DNA from: JBDTNQ01 sp039933635 | GTDB taxonomy: Bacteria > Acidobacteriota > Vicinamibacteria > Vicinamibacterales > SCN-69-37 | NCBI GenBank assembly: GCA_039933635.1 | Contig: JBDTNQ010000118.1 | Coordinates: forward strand, 1-13,342 | Length of the DNA: 13,342 bases | Direction of reading: 5' to 3' | Position numbers and translations under genes: made by a program | The notes under the pieces: generated by a model | The model's database searches: none | What the model was told of the DNA's origin: nothing | The model's input: the letters and a program-made list of their open reading frames with translations, nothing else | Part shown: one piece after another, positions 1 to 7,427 of the stretch | Layout: each line of letters opens with the position of its first letter | Numbering within the stretch: the first letter of the stretch is position 1

Positions 1-2
1 AT

Positions 3-47
3 GTTCGGAAGTTCACCGTGGCGGTCGACGAAAAACAGACGAACTAG
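3..47 (+). CDS. Possible C-terminal tail of an upstream gene (partial)
   Basis: Reading from base 3 gives VRKFTVAVDEKQTN followed by a TAG stop at 45-47. If real, it is the last few codons of a gene that begins outside the window and converges on the GH39 gene. Only 14 residues are visible, so no family can be named. The composition (alternating hydrophobic residues followed by a charged tail) is plausible for a protein end but could be chance. Confidence 0.2.
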   Translation, partial: VRKFTVAVDEKQTN

Positions 48-60
48 CGACCTCGCCCCC

Positions 61-108
61 TGGTCCCCTGGTCCCCTGGTCCCCCGGTCCCCCGGTCCCC
101 CGGTCCCT
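61..108. repeat. Six tandem octamers YGGTCCCC, G-quadruplex-prone
   Basis: Six head-to-tail 8-bp units fill this stretch: three TGGTCCCC, two CGGTCCCC and a final CGGTCCCT. The array ends exactly at the stop codon of the minus-strand GH39 gene (TGA at 111-109), so the start of that gene's 3' untranslated RNA is the complement. On the minus strand it reads as runs of three to five G separated by ACC, with a further G run at 56-60. That gives seven closely spaced G runs, well above the four needed for an intramolecular quadruplex. The function is unknown; it may be an expanded simple repeat, a transcript-end structure or a pause site. Confidence 0.9.
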
Positions 109-1809
109 TCACCACGTCAGCTTCACGAGCGAGACGCCTTGCCTCGGCAGGGCGAAGTCGACCTGCACGGTCCCGTTCGTGACCGCCACGCGGCGATCGG
201 ATTCGAGCTTCGTGAGCGCGCCGGCGCGCTCGAGCTCGGCGTATTGCGCGGGCGTCGGTGTCTGTGGCGACCCCATCGCCTTCCAGCGCGCGTAGGCGTT
301 GCCGTGATCGTTGTCCACGCGGTAGTGCGCCAGCGTCGGACGGCCGGCGGGCAGACCGGCAATCGTCACCGAGACATCCGCCCCTGTGCCCGGCAGGTCA
401 TCGTCGTGATAGTTCCACACGAGCACGGAGGCCGATCGGGCGTCCCGGGCGGCCAGCGCGCTCACGTCGGCCGCTTCACGCACGCTGCGATCGCGCACGT
501 CGGCCGTGGGCAGGCCCGCCGTGCTACGGACGGCCACTCGAGTCCCGCGCATCAACCCCAGCATCCGGAAAATGTTCACGACGGGTTTGTCGATGCCGTT
601 GGTCGCCAGGTCACGAAAGCCGTCGAAGTACGGCTGCCCTTCGAACAAGAATGCCCAGGTCACGGCACCGATGAGATTGACTTTGCGTGCGTCCGCCAGC
701 TCGTAGGTGCGCGCGATCTGCTCGGCGGTGTAACTCGAGTACATGGTGCCGTTGCGGTAGGCGTTCGCCGGATTCGTACGCACCGGACACGCGGCGCAAC
801 CCTCGGGATCAGATTCGCCGATGATGATCGGCAACTTCGCGAACTCGGGAAACGACGCCACGATCGAGAACCCGTTGTCGATGGCGCGCAGCTGGTTCGA
901 CACGCTCATCCGCACATGGCCTTCTGGACGCACCGTGGGTGCGCCCTTGGCGTGAAACGTGATGACGTCGAGTGGCGCGCCGATCTTGCCCGTGGCCGCG
1001 TTCGTGCCTCGCGCGCAGTGTTCGAGGAACGCCCTCAGCCACTGCTGCGGCCGCGCGCCGTTCGGCCCGGTCGTCTCTGGTCCGCCGATACGTCCCGTCG
1101 GCAGCGCGCGCTTGAAGCCATCCGCGGCGTAGTCGTAGAGCTTGAGGTATTCCTCCTGCGTCCCCTGCCAGTACCCGATGTCCGGCTCATTCCAGACCTC
1201 GAACCACCAGCTCTCGACTTCCTGGCGCCCGTATTTCTGCACCAAGTGCTGCGTGAGCTCGAAGATCAGCGTGCGCCACTTGCCGTAATCGGCCGGCGGA
1301 TGCGCCCAGCCCGTGTAGATGTCGTTGTAGTTGTCGCCCGGTTTCCAGTTGTGGCGATAGGGCTGGGGCTTGGCCGAGAGCGCCTCCGGCATGAAGCCCA
1401 GCTGGACGATGGGTTTCATCCGCCGCACACGATAGGTCTCGATGATGCGATCGACGATCGTCCAATCGTATTGCGGGCGCCCTGACGCGTCCTCGGTATA
1501 CGCGTTCGTCGATCCCCACTTGAGCGCCGGACGGCCGTCACCGGTGGTCAACAGGTTGTGCACTCTGACGTACACGGGCACGGGACTCGCCGCGGCCAGC
1601 TCCGTCAGCAGCTTCTTGCCGTTGTCCGTGTAGGTGTAGTTGGGCTCGTCGTAGCCGAACCAGGCCCAGATGGGCGTCATCGGACCGACGGACGACGCCG
1701 TGTCCACCCGGATGTCGACGTCGGCCTGACGGCCGGCCACAATCGTCAGGGAGGTGACGATCAGACAGAGTGCGATCGGGAAACCCGACCGCCGGATCAT
1801 GGGTGTCAT
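109..1809 (-). CDS. Secreted GH39-like glycoside hydrolase (probable beta-xylosidase)
   Basis: This encodes a 566-residue exported (beta/alpha)8-barrel glycosidase, most like family GH39, which removes xylose from xylo-oligosaccharides with retention of configuration. A hydrophobic signal segment (about residues 9-24) follows the start MTPMIRRSG. The motif FEVWNEPD places the acid/base glutamate near residue 208, and LPIIIGESDPEG places a likely nucleophile glutamate near 332. The region after about residue 430 looks like the beta-rich accessory domain of this clan. The ATG at 1809 was chosen because the signal peptide follows directly; the ATG at 1800 is an alternative and the frame open to 1914 adds no recognisable sequence. 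No strong Shine-Dalgarno is visible. A GH115 alpha-glucuronidase on the same strand nearby supports a role in glucuronoxylan use. The family is fairly sure; the exact substrate is inferred, and other clan GH-A families (GH5, GH30, GH51) are less likely alternatives. Confidence 0.8.
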   Translation of the reverse strand: MTPMIRRSGFPIALCLIVTSLTIVAGRQADVDIRVDTASSVGPMTPIWAWFGYDEPNYTYTDNGKKLLTELAAASPVPVYVRVHNLLTTGDGRPALKWGSTNAYTEDASGRPQYDWTIVDRIIETYRVRRMKPIVQLGFMPEALSAKPQPYRHNWKPGDNYNDIYTGWAHPPADYGKWRTLIFELTQHLVQKYGRQEVESWWFEVWNEPDIGYWQGTQEEYLKLYDYAADGFKRALPTGRIGGPETTGPNGARPQQWLRAFLEHCARGTNAATGKIGAPLDVITFHAKGAPTVRPEGHVRMSVSNQLRAIDNGFSIVASFPEFAKLPIIIGESDPEGCAACPVRTNPANAYRNGTMYSSYTAEQIARTYELADARKVNLIGAVTWAFLFEGQPYFDGFRDLATNGIDKPVVNIFRMLGLMRGTRVAVRSTAGLPTADVRDRSVREAADVSALAARDARSASVLVWNYHDDDLPGTGADVSVTIAGLPAGRPTLAHYRVDNDHGNAYARWKAMGSPQTPTPAQYAELERAGALTKLESDRRVAVTNGTVQVDFALPRQGVSLVKLTW

Positions 1810-1908
1810 AGGTACGAGTGCCGAAATGGTAGCACGACGAGTCCCTGCGATCGCGCTCCTATCAGACAGGAAACCCGATGCGCATACCATTGTGCCGGGT
1901 TCCAACCG

Positions 1909-2838
1909 ATGCAAAGGCGCTCACTGAACATCGTCGGCGAGCTGATCAACAACTCGTACGCCCGCGCCCGGAAGGCGTTCACGACGCGACATCTGGCCGA
2001 CTACCAGCATCTGGCGCGACTCCAGGCCGACCTGGGCGTGCGGGCCATCACGATGAACCTCGATGGCACGCAACGACTCCAGGTGAAGATGCAGGAGATG
2101 CTCGACCGGCTTCCGGACGTCATCGCCGCCGTGCAGGAGGTGACGACGGTGCCGTTGGCGTTCGACAGCCCGTCCGTCGAGTACCACAAGGTGGCGCTGG
2201 CGACCTACGACCGGAACAAGGGCGGCGCCCCCATCCTCAATTCGGTCTCGGCCTCTCGCGAGCACCTCGACCAGATGCTCGAGCTCGTCGCGCACTACGA
2301 CACAGGCGTCGTCGTGATGGCGTCCGAGCATTTCGTGCCCGGTGGCACGGGTCAGTGCCTTCGTGCCGAAGACTCGTACAGGACCGCCAGGTACTTCGTC
2401 GAGCGCCTCGTCATCGAATCCGGGCGACGTCTCGATCAGATCGTCATCGACCCAGGCCTGGCGCCGGTGGGCGCCGACACCTACGGTCTGGTGAACATGG
2501 GACTCGATGCGATGCGACTCATCCAGCAGGATCCCGATCTCCGTGGCGTCCACTGCATCGTCGGCCTCTCGAACTTCGCGTGGGGGACGCCGAAGGGCGT
2601 GCGCGAACAACTGGAGAACGCATATCTGACGCTCGCCATGGACGCGGGACTCGACTACGCGATTGCCAATCCGGAGAAGCAACCCGCACCGCTGCCGCCG
2701 GACCACCCCATGGTGTCGCGGCTGCGCGAGGCGCTCGCCGCCGGGCGGCCCGTGCCGGGCGAAACGCAGGGCTCAGCTGGCGCGCGGCAGACACAAGCCA
2801 TCCTGGACATCTGCTCGGACGTCGCCACTTCGAACTAG
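1909..2838 (+). CDS. Pterin-binding methyltransferase (MeTr / dihydropteroate synthase fold)
   Basis: This encodes a 309-residue cytoplasmic protein with no signal peptide. The motif order matches corrinoid-dependent methyltetrahydrofolate methyltransferases rather than true folate-synthesis DHPS: VGELIN (residues 9-14), MNLDGT (49-54), FDSPS (85-89), ILNSVS (109-114), DPGLAPVG (181-188) and GLSNFAWGTP (219-228). Family members bind methyl-H4folate in a TIM barrel and pass the methyl group to a cobalamin protein. It is longer than the roughly 260 residues of the classical acetogen enzyme, mainly through a proline-rich C-terminal tail. The DHPS signature NVTPDSF is absent. No corrinoid protein or reductive activase gene is present in the window, so the acceptor is unknown. 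The gene lies between two minus-strand glycosidases, 99 bases from the divergent GH39 start, and its stop codon overlaps that of GH115. Automatic annotation may call it dihydropteroate synthase. Confidence 0.75.
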   Translation: MQRRSLNIVGELINNSYARARKAFTTRHLADYQHLARLQADLGVRAITMNLDGTQRLQVKMQEMLDRLPDVIAAVQEVTTVPLAFDSPSVEYHKVALATYDRNKGGAPILNSVSASREHLDQMLELVAHYDTGVVVMASEHFVPGGTGQCLRAEDSYRTARYFVERLVIESGRRLDQIVIDPGLAPVGADTYGLVNMGLDAMRLIQQDPDLRGVHCIVGLSNFAWGTPKGVREQLENAYLTLAMDAGLDYAIANPEKQPAPLPPDHPMVSRLREALAAGRPVPGETQGSAGARQTQAILDICSDVATSN

Positions 2839-5798
2839 TTCGGCGGACGACCAAGACCCGGATAGGTATGTGCGTGGAAGCTTTCGGGCGGCCCGAGATA
2901 GCTCGGCGGCAGGGTGGCTCCACCGGTGACCACGACGATCTTCTGGACCACGACGGCGGGATCAACCATCCATATCTTCAGCGTGTGATACCCCGCGGTG
3001 GCGATGTCGTGAGAAGTCGAGACCGTGCGCGCGTTGTTCTTGACCGATTCCTCCCAGTCGCGTCCGGCCGCGTTGTGGACGGCCGGCACGACCGTCACCA
3101 CCTGCGGCGGGGCGTCGTCGATGGAGATCGCCATACGAAGCCCGCGGCCAGGCACGAAGTTCAACGTCGGCGCCAGGATCGCATTCACCGTCGCCTTGCC
3201 GGGCGTGAAGAGATACATCCGGTACTCGAGGCTCGGCGAGTCCGTGCCCGGCATGGCCGCCGGCAGATCAACCGACGCCTCGGCGCGCATGCCCGACAGA
3301 GTCCGGCCGTAGTCCTCGATTCGAATCCACTGCCGGCCACCGGCATCGACCCGGTTCGTGAAGTGCTCTGGCTCGATGGAGACATAGCCGGCACCCTCCA
3401 CGAACCCCGCCAGGTTCTCGCGCGTGACCTCAATGGAGTTACGCGCCTCCACGTCCACCGAGCCGGTCAGGCCCGGCGTGACTATCGTGATCGTGCCGAG
3501 AGCGACGCCCTTTGGGGCCTGAGTCCAGTCGATCGAGACCCACACGCGGAGATCCTTCTGCACGACGCTGGCTACCACACTCGCCACAATCCACGGAGCG
3601 CTGGGCGTGACGGTGACGTCGAACGGCGCGCGCCCTCGATTGAAGACGTCGATATAACTCCGCTGCTGGTTCACAGAATCGAACCGCAGATCGGCCGCAC
3701 CGGGGCTCACAGCCGCCGACGTCTCGTTTTCAATCCCCGGGCTCGCTCCATCGAGCACGTCGACCGCCGTCAGCTTGATCGCATCCATCGTGTCTTCCGG
3801 CGGATCGCGCCACGTGGTGTAACCGATGTGAGACTGGTCCATGAAGTGGTCCCACTTGCCGCCGGCAAACGTCTTGTTGAAGTACGTCATCAGGTCGCCA
3901 TCGGCCTTGTATAACTCGCGGGTCCGATCGGCCCAGTCGTTCGCGCTGGCGCGCCCCTGCGACGCATAGTGCGCGTTTTTTGCCGCAGCGACGTACAGCT
4001 CGTTGACGATCGCGGAGGCCTTCGCGGGAAACAACGCGAGCTGATAGAAGGCGTCCTGCTTCGACGCGGGCAGCACCTTCCAGAGCGCTTCGGCCTTCAC
4101 CGTGAGCGCGTTGTAGTCTTCGACCACGCGGTCGGCCTCACGAAAACTGGTGAGGCTGTACGTGCCCGCTTCGAGCAGCTCGGGCTTCCGGCGACCGTTG
4201 AACTTGCTGTACGTCGCCACGATCTCCGCGGCGCCCTTCGCGTACGCGGCCCCGAACTCACGGGACGCCCACTGCTCCGTGAACTCGTTCACGTTGTTGG
4301 CGTTCCACCGGGTCGTGTTCCAGCCCAGGCTCAGGAAATACTCGGTCGGGAGCTCGTAGCCTTTGAAGTGACCGACGTTGACGATCCACACGCGATCGGC
4401 GCCGTACTGTTTGGCCAGACTCATCTGCTCCCAGATTTTGGCGATGGGGCTGGTGTTGACCCACTGATAGCTGCGCGGCCCGCCGTGGTAGTCGAAGTGG
4501 TAGTAGACACCGGCGCCACCAGGCCGCCGCCGCTCCTCCGGCGTCGGCAACCGTCGCACGTTGCCCCAGTTGTCCTCAGCCCACAGCAGCGTCACATCAT
4601 CAGGGACGCGCAGTCCGTTCTCGTAATAGCCCTGCACCTCCTTGTAGAGGCACCAGAGCTGCGGGACCTTCGCGACATCTGAATTGACTTCTTCCGCCAG
4701 CATCTTCCGCTGGTTGGCGACGATGGTCTCGAGCAGGGCCATGCTCTGCGCCGCGCCTTGCACCATGGCGGTGTCGTTCTCGCCGCGGAGACCGAGGGTG
4801 TAGATGTTCTCGAACGACTTGCGCGCCTTGACGCCGTCGCGCCAGAAGGTCTCGAGTTCGGGCGCGTGCGTGGCGTAATTCCAGTTGCCGTACTGCTGCC
4901 GCTGATGCCAATCCCACTCTTTTTGCGCGCGCAGCATCGGCTCCTGATGCGACGTCCCCATCACGATGCCGTACTCGTCCGCGAGGCGTGGGTTGTCCAC
5001 ATCGTCCTCGGCGAACGCGTTATTCCACATGGCCGGCCAGAGGTAGTTGGCCTTCATGCGGAGCAGCACCTCGAACACTTTCGCGTAGAACTGGCCGTTG
5101 AAGTTCGCGACGGTGCCGGGCTGTCCGCCCGGTGTCAGGTGCTCGCCGAACTTCGCGCGCACCCAGTAGTCGAGATCCGGCTTCTCGTCGTTGAAGAAGA
5201 TGCCGCGGTACTTCACGCTCGGCTCGCCCTGGGCGTACGTGCCAGGCGTCATGAAGACCGCGTCACGATGGTCGGGCGTGACGTCCGCCCACCAGTACCA
5301 GGGCGACACGCCGATCTGTTCCGAGAGGTCATAGATACCGAAAATCGTGCCGCGCTTGTCGCTGCCCGCTATGACCACCGCCGTGGACACGCCAGGCATC
5401 GGATTCGCGACCGTCTCGACGAAGAAAGACTCCCATTTGCCCGAGATGCCACTGACATCGATCTTCTTCTCGCGCGCCAGTCGGTCGATCAGGGGGCTCT
5501 TCCCCACCGTGCCGACGATGATCATCGTCCTGGCCGGTCGGGTTCCGTCCTTTACCAGCAACGGCGTGAGTCCCGTGACGCGTCGAATGTCCCCCTGCAA
5601 ATCGCCGGCGGCTCGAATGACGCCCGGCCAGTCCGCCGCGTCAACCCAGATCGGCGCGGCCTGCTGCCCCTGCATGAGGACGACGCTGTTCCTGGTCGGC
5701 GTTGGCGTGATGTAGGTCGGCTGGCCGAGCGCCCGGGCGGACGCGGGCAGAAGAACCACGGCAAACGCCGACATCAAGACGGTGCGAGCTGCGCGCAT
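2835..5798 (-). CDS. Secreted GH115 alpha-glucuronidase
   Basis: This encodes a full-length 987-residue enzyme of family GH115, which removes (4-O-methyl)glucuronic acid side chains from xylan, including internal ones. A signal peptide occupies about residues 1-24, with an Ala-rich region before GQPTYI. Family hallmarks are KYRGIFFNDEKPDLDYW (196-212), MKANYLWPAMWNNAF (248-262), MGTSHQEPM (280-288), LLWAEDNWGNVRRLP (404-418) and HFDYHGGPRSYQWVNTSP (434-451). A helical segment (about 510-640) follows. After a beta-rich linker (about 700-790), residues 800-960 match the GH115 C-terminal beta-sandwich, with IEPEHF and RIEDYGRTLSGM. ATG 5798 gives a good signal peptide; an in-frame ATG at 5774 is a weaker alternative. 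No clear Shine-Dalgarno is seen. Its stop codon shares the CTAG at 2835-2838 with the convergent methyltransferase gene, so no terminator separates the two. Confidence 0.95.
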   Translation of the reverse strand: MRAARTVLMSAFAVVLLPASARALGQPTYITPTPTRNSVVLMQGQQAAPIWVDAADWPGVIRAAGDLQGDIRRVTGLTPLLVKDGTRPARTMIIVGTVGKSPLIDRLAREKKIDVSGISGKWESFFVETVANPMPGVSTAVVIAGSDKRGTIFGIYDLSEQIGVSPWYWWADVTPDHRDAVFMTPGTYAQGEPSVKYRGIFFNDEKPDLDYWVRAKFGEHLTPGGQPGTVANFNGQFYAKVFEVLLRMKANYLWPAMWNNAFAEDDVDNPRLADEYGIVMGTSHQEPMLRAQKEWDWHQRQQYGNWNYATHAPELETFWRDGVKARKSFENIYTLGLRGENDTAMVQGAAQSMALLETIVANQRKMLAEEVNSDVAKVPQLWCLYKEVQGYYENGLRVPDDVTLLWAEDNWGNVRRLPTPEERRRPGGAGVYYHFDYHGGPRSYQWVNTSPIAKIWEQMSLAKQYGADRVWIVNVGHFKGYELPTEYFLSLGWNTTRWNANNVNEFTEQWASREFGAAYAKGAAEIVATYSKFNGRRKPELLEAGTYSLTSFREADRVVEDYNALTVKAEALWKVLPASKQDAFYQLALFPAKASAIVNELYVAAAKNAHYASQGRASANDWADRTRELYKADGDLMTYFNKTFAGGKWDHFMDQSHIGYTTWRDPPEDTMDAIKLTAVDVLDGASPGIENETSAAVSPGAADLRFDSVNQQRSYIDVFNRGRAPFDVTVTPSAPWIVASVVASVVQKDLRVWVSIDWTQAPKGVALGTITIVTPGLTGSVDVEARNSIEVTRENLAGFVEGAGYVSIEPEHFTNRVDAGGRQWIRIEDYGRTLSGMRAEASVDLPAAMPGTDSPSLEYRMYLFTPGKATVNAILAPTLNFVPGRGLRMAISIDDAPPQVVTVVPAVHNAAGRDWEESVKNNARTVSTSHDIATAGYHTLKIWMVDPAVVVQKIVVVTGGATLPPSYLGPPESFHAHTYPGLGRPPN

Positions 5799-5912
5799 GC
5801 CGACATGTTACGCCCGCGCGATAATCGATAGCGGTTGCATTTGCAGGCGGGCTGATCGAAAGTACGACACCCATGTCGCACGGCACCATCGTCTGGCCGA
5901 GCAAGGATCAAC

Positions 5913-5938
5913 CGCGCGCCGGGCGCGATTGGCGCGCG
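5913..5938. repeat. GC-only hairpin in the leader of the ABM-like gene
   Basis: CGCGCGCC (5913-5920) and GGCGCGCG (5931-5938) form a perfect 8-bp inverted repeat around a 10-base loop. It lies in the 217-base gap between the divergent GH115 and ABM-like genes, about 78 bases before the plus-strand start. There is no T tract. The role is unknown; in DNA of this composition a short GC palindrome may arise by chance. Apart from this hairpin, a weak operator-like sequence near 5826 and the ribosome binding site at 6005-6009, I see nothing else in the gap. Confidence 0.4.
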
Positions 5939-6015
5939 CGCTAACGGCCGACACCAGCGACTATCGGCCGCGCGCGCGGAGCGAAGGCCGGCGGCTCGTG
6001 TATCAGGAGTAACCG

Positions 6016-6336
6016 ATGTCCCGTACGATTCAGTTACACGCGGATCTCGCCATCGATCCGGCCAAGGAAACCGAGGCGGTCAGCTATTTCGAAACCGTCT
6101 ATCGACCGACCGCCCAACGGTTCGAAGGCTACGTCGACCTTCAACTCTTGAAGCTGACCGCCGCGCTCGTCGGCCGCGCACCGGTCGGCGTGAACTACCG
6201 TTTCTCGATCACCTTCACGACGGAAGCCCTTCGCCTGAAATGGGTCGCGTCGGAAGCCCATCAGGACGTGTGGACCACGCTCGAGACCTTCCTGACGTCG
6301 AACGACTACGATTTTCTCCTCTTCGAGGTGATCTGA
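6016..6336 (+). CDS. Small ABM-like dimeric alpha/beta-barrel protein
   Basis: This encodes a 106-residue cytoplasmic protein without signal peptide or cysteine. The start is well supported: AGGAG at 6005-6009 stands six bases before the ATG. The predicted beta-alpha-beta-beta-alpha-beta order suits the ferredoxin-like fold of the antibiotic biosynthesis monooxygenase (ABM) superfamily. The segment LKWVASEAHQDVWTTLETFL (residues 73-92) resembles the usual ABM pattern of Trp, His, Trp and a following amphipathic helix. These proteins work as dimers, some as cofactor-free oxygenases or haem degraders, and many have no known substrate. No catalytic residues can be assigned here. It is a lone plus-strand gene, divergent from GH115 and convergent with the cyclase gene. 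Fold assignment is moderate; function is unknown. Confidence 0.75.
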   Translation: MSRTIQLHADLAIDPAKETEAVSYFETVYRPTAQRFEGYVDLQLLKLTAALVGRAPVGVNYRFSITFTTEALRLKWVASEAHQDVWTTLETFLTSNDYDFLLFEVI

Positions 6337-6345
6337 CAGGCGCCT

Positions 6346-6368
6346 GCACAGCACCACTGCCGCTGTGC
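6346..6368. terminator. Possible hairpin between convergent genes
   Basis: GCACAGC (6346-6352) and GCTGTGC (6362-6368) form a 7-bp stem with a 9-base loop in the 57-base gap between the ABM-like stop (6336) and the cyclase stop (6394). A palindrome, CAGGCGCCTG, precedes it at 6337-6346. Its position suits a bidirectional terminator, but neither side has a T tract, so this is weak. Confidence 0.25.
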
Positions 6369-6393
6369 GAGCTCCACGTTCCGAGGTCACCGT

Positions 6394-7347
6394 TCAGTAG
6401 ATCGCCACCGGCTCCACGGTCGATCCCGTTGCGCCCTTCATCTTCAGGGGCTGAACGACGAGCGCGAACTCGTAGACGCGCTGGGCGGCCAGTTCGTCCA
6501 GCTTCATGTTCTCGAGCAGGTGAATGCCGTTCACTGCCAGCATGATCTGATGCACCGGCAGTGACAGCTGCTTGTCGGGATTGGGCGCGACCTCGACGGG
6601 CCAGTTGTCCGATCCAACAAGCAAAGGACTTTGCCGGGCGAGCCACTCGGCCGCCGGCACGCCGATCCCGGGACACGAGGCGACGAAGCGCGCGTTGTCC
6701 TTCTCCCAGAGCGTGCCCCATCCCGTGTGGACGATGACCGCGTCGCCGGCCTGGAGGGTGAGCTGCTGCTTCGCCAGCGCCTGCTGCAGATCCTGCACCG
6801 TGATTTCGTAGTTGTCCGGCAGCACCGCCACGCCCTTCAGCGCCGCGACGTCGATCAGCACGCCGCGCGTCATCAGCGTGCCGACCTTCTCAATGCCGAG
6901 CTTGGTGAAGCCCGTGCGACTGGAAATCGCGTCGATGTCGAAGCAGTTGTAAAACTTGTCGCCGATCATCTGGTGCGCGAACCCGTCGAATTGCGTCCCG
7001 ATCTGGCCCATCTCGCCGTAGACGATCTCCTCGTTACTGCCGCGCCGGTTCGACTCGGGATAGACGACCGTGCGTTTCGTCAACATCTCGAACCGTCGCG
7101 TCCCGAACATGGGCATCGCCGGCGACAACACGTGCCCAAGCTCAATGACCTTCCCGGTCTTGATCGCCTTCGTGGCGCGAAGGACCGTGTCCGTGTTCAT
7201 CTGGTTCGCCGAGCCTCGCTCGTCGCCGGCGCCCCACTTCGACGGGCAACGGCTCGCATCCGATGGCGGCGTCCAGGACTGGGCGGATGCGGGAATGGCC
7301 GCACAGAGAAGAGCGACAAGGCTGATCGATCCGGCAAATAGGCGCAC
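6394..7347 (-). CDS. Secreted cyclase-family (kynurenine formamidase-like) hydrolase
   Basis: This encodes a 317-residue exported member of the cyclase superfamily (Pfam PF04199), metal-dependent hydrolases acting on amide or ester bonds. The GTG at 7347 was chosen because GGAG stands at 7357-7354, a normal distance upstream, and the signal peptide VRLFAGSISLVALLCAAIPA begins there with cleavage likely after ASA near residue 23. An ATG at 7377 would add ten residues before the signal peptide. The metal-site segment is QIGTQFDGFAH (115-125), where classical KynB enzymes have HxGTHxDxPxH, so Asp121 and His125 remain but two His are Gln. The downstream GDAVIVHTGWGTLW (about 203-216) and PAAEWLA (about 236-242) are also family-typical. 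The substrate is unknown. It follows the histidine kinase gene by 80 bases on the same strand and could be co-transcribed. Confidence 0.85.
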   Translation of the reverse strand: MRLFAGSISLVALLCAAIPASAQSWTPPSDASRCPSKWGAGDERGSANQMNTDTVLRATKAIKTGKVIELGHVLSPAMPMFGTRRFEMLTKRTVVYPESNRRGSNEEIVYGEMGQIGTQFDGFAHQMIGDKFYNCFDIDAISSRTGFTKLGIEKVGTLMTRGVLIDVAALKGVAVLPDNYEITVQDLQQALAKQQLTLQAGDAVIVHTGWGTLWEKDNARFVASCPGIGVPAAEWLARQSPLLVGSDNWPVEVAPNPDKQLSLPVHQIMLAVNGIHLLENMKLDELAAQRVYEFALVVQPLKMKGATGSTVEPVAIY

Positions 7348-7427
7348 AGGATTCTCCAGTGGCCCGCATTGTGCCATGCCGGAGCACAGGCTGTCGGACA
7401 GGCGTCGAGACCGCCGGAGTTGACGGT

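Noticed and set aside
61..108. CRISPR array
   Set aside because: The units are 8 bp and contiguous with no spacers.
1..1485. Long plus-strand open frame opposite the GH39 gene
   Set aside because: It starts in unrelated DNA, runs through the octamer repeat, is rich in Arg, Pro and Ala without any motif, and is antisense to a gene with clear catalytic motifs.
1878..3914. 678-codon plus-strand open frame across the methyltransferase and GH115 genes
   Set aside because: It is a GC-driven shadow in another frame, spanning two real genes on opposite strands, with low-complexity Arg-rich translation.
3969..5831. Two further long plus-strand open frames opposite GH115
   Set aside because: Both are antisense to conserved GH115 motifs and show no family features or ribosome binding sites.
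5873..5944. 23-codon open frame beginning MSHGTIVWPS
   Set aside because: No ribosome binding site, crosses the GC hairpin, and no recognisable similarity.
5782..6012. 76-codon open frame ending just before the ABM-like gene
   Set aside because: It begins inside the opposite-strand GH115 start region, has Arg-rich composition and no ribosome binding site; the stop near 6012 is coincidental to the downstream AGGAG.
7348..7377. ATG at 7377 as the cyclase start
   Set aside because: It would place ten extra residues before the signal peptide and has no ribosome binding site, while GTG 7347 has GGAG at a normal distance.
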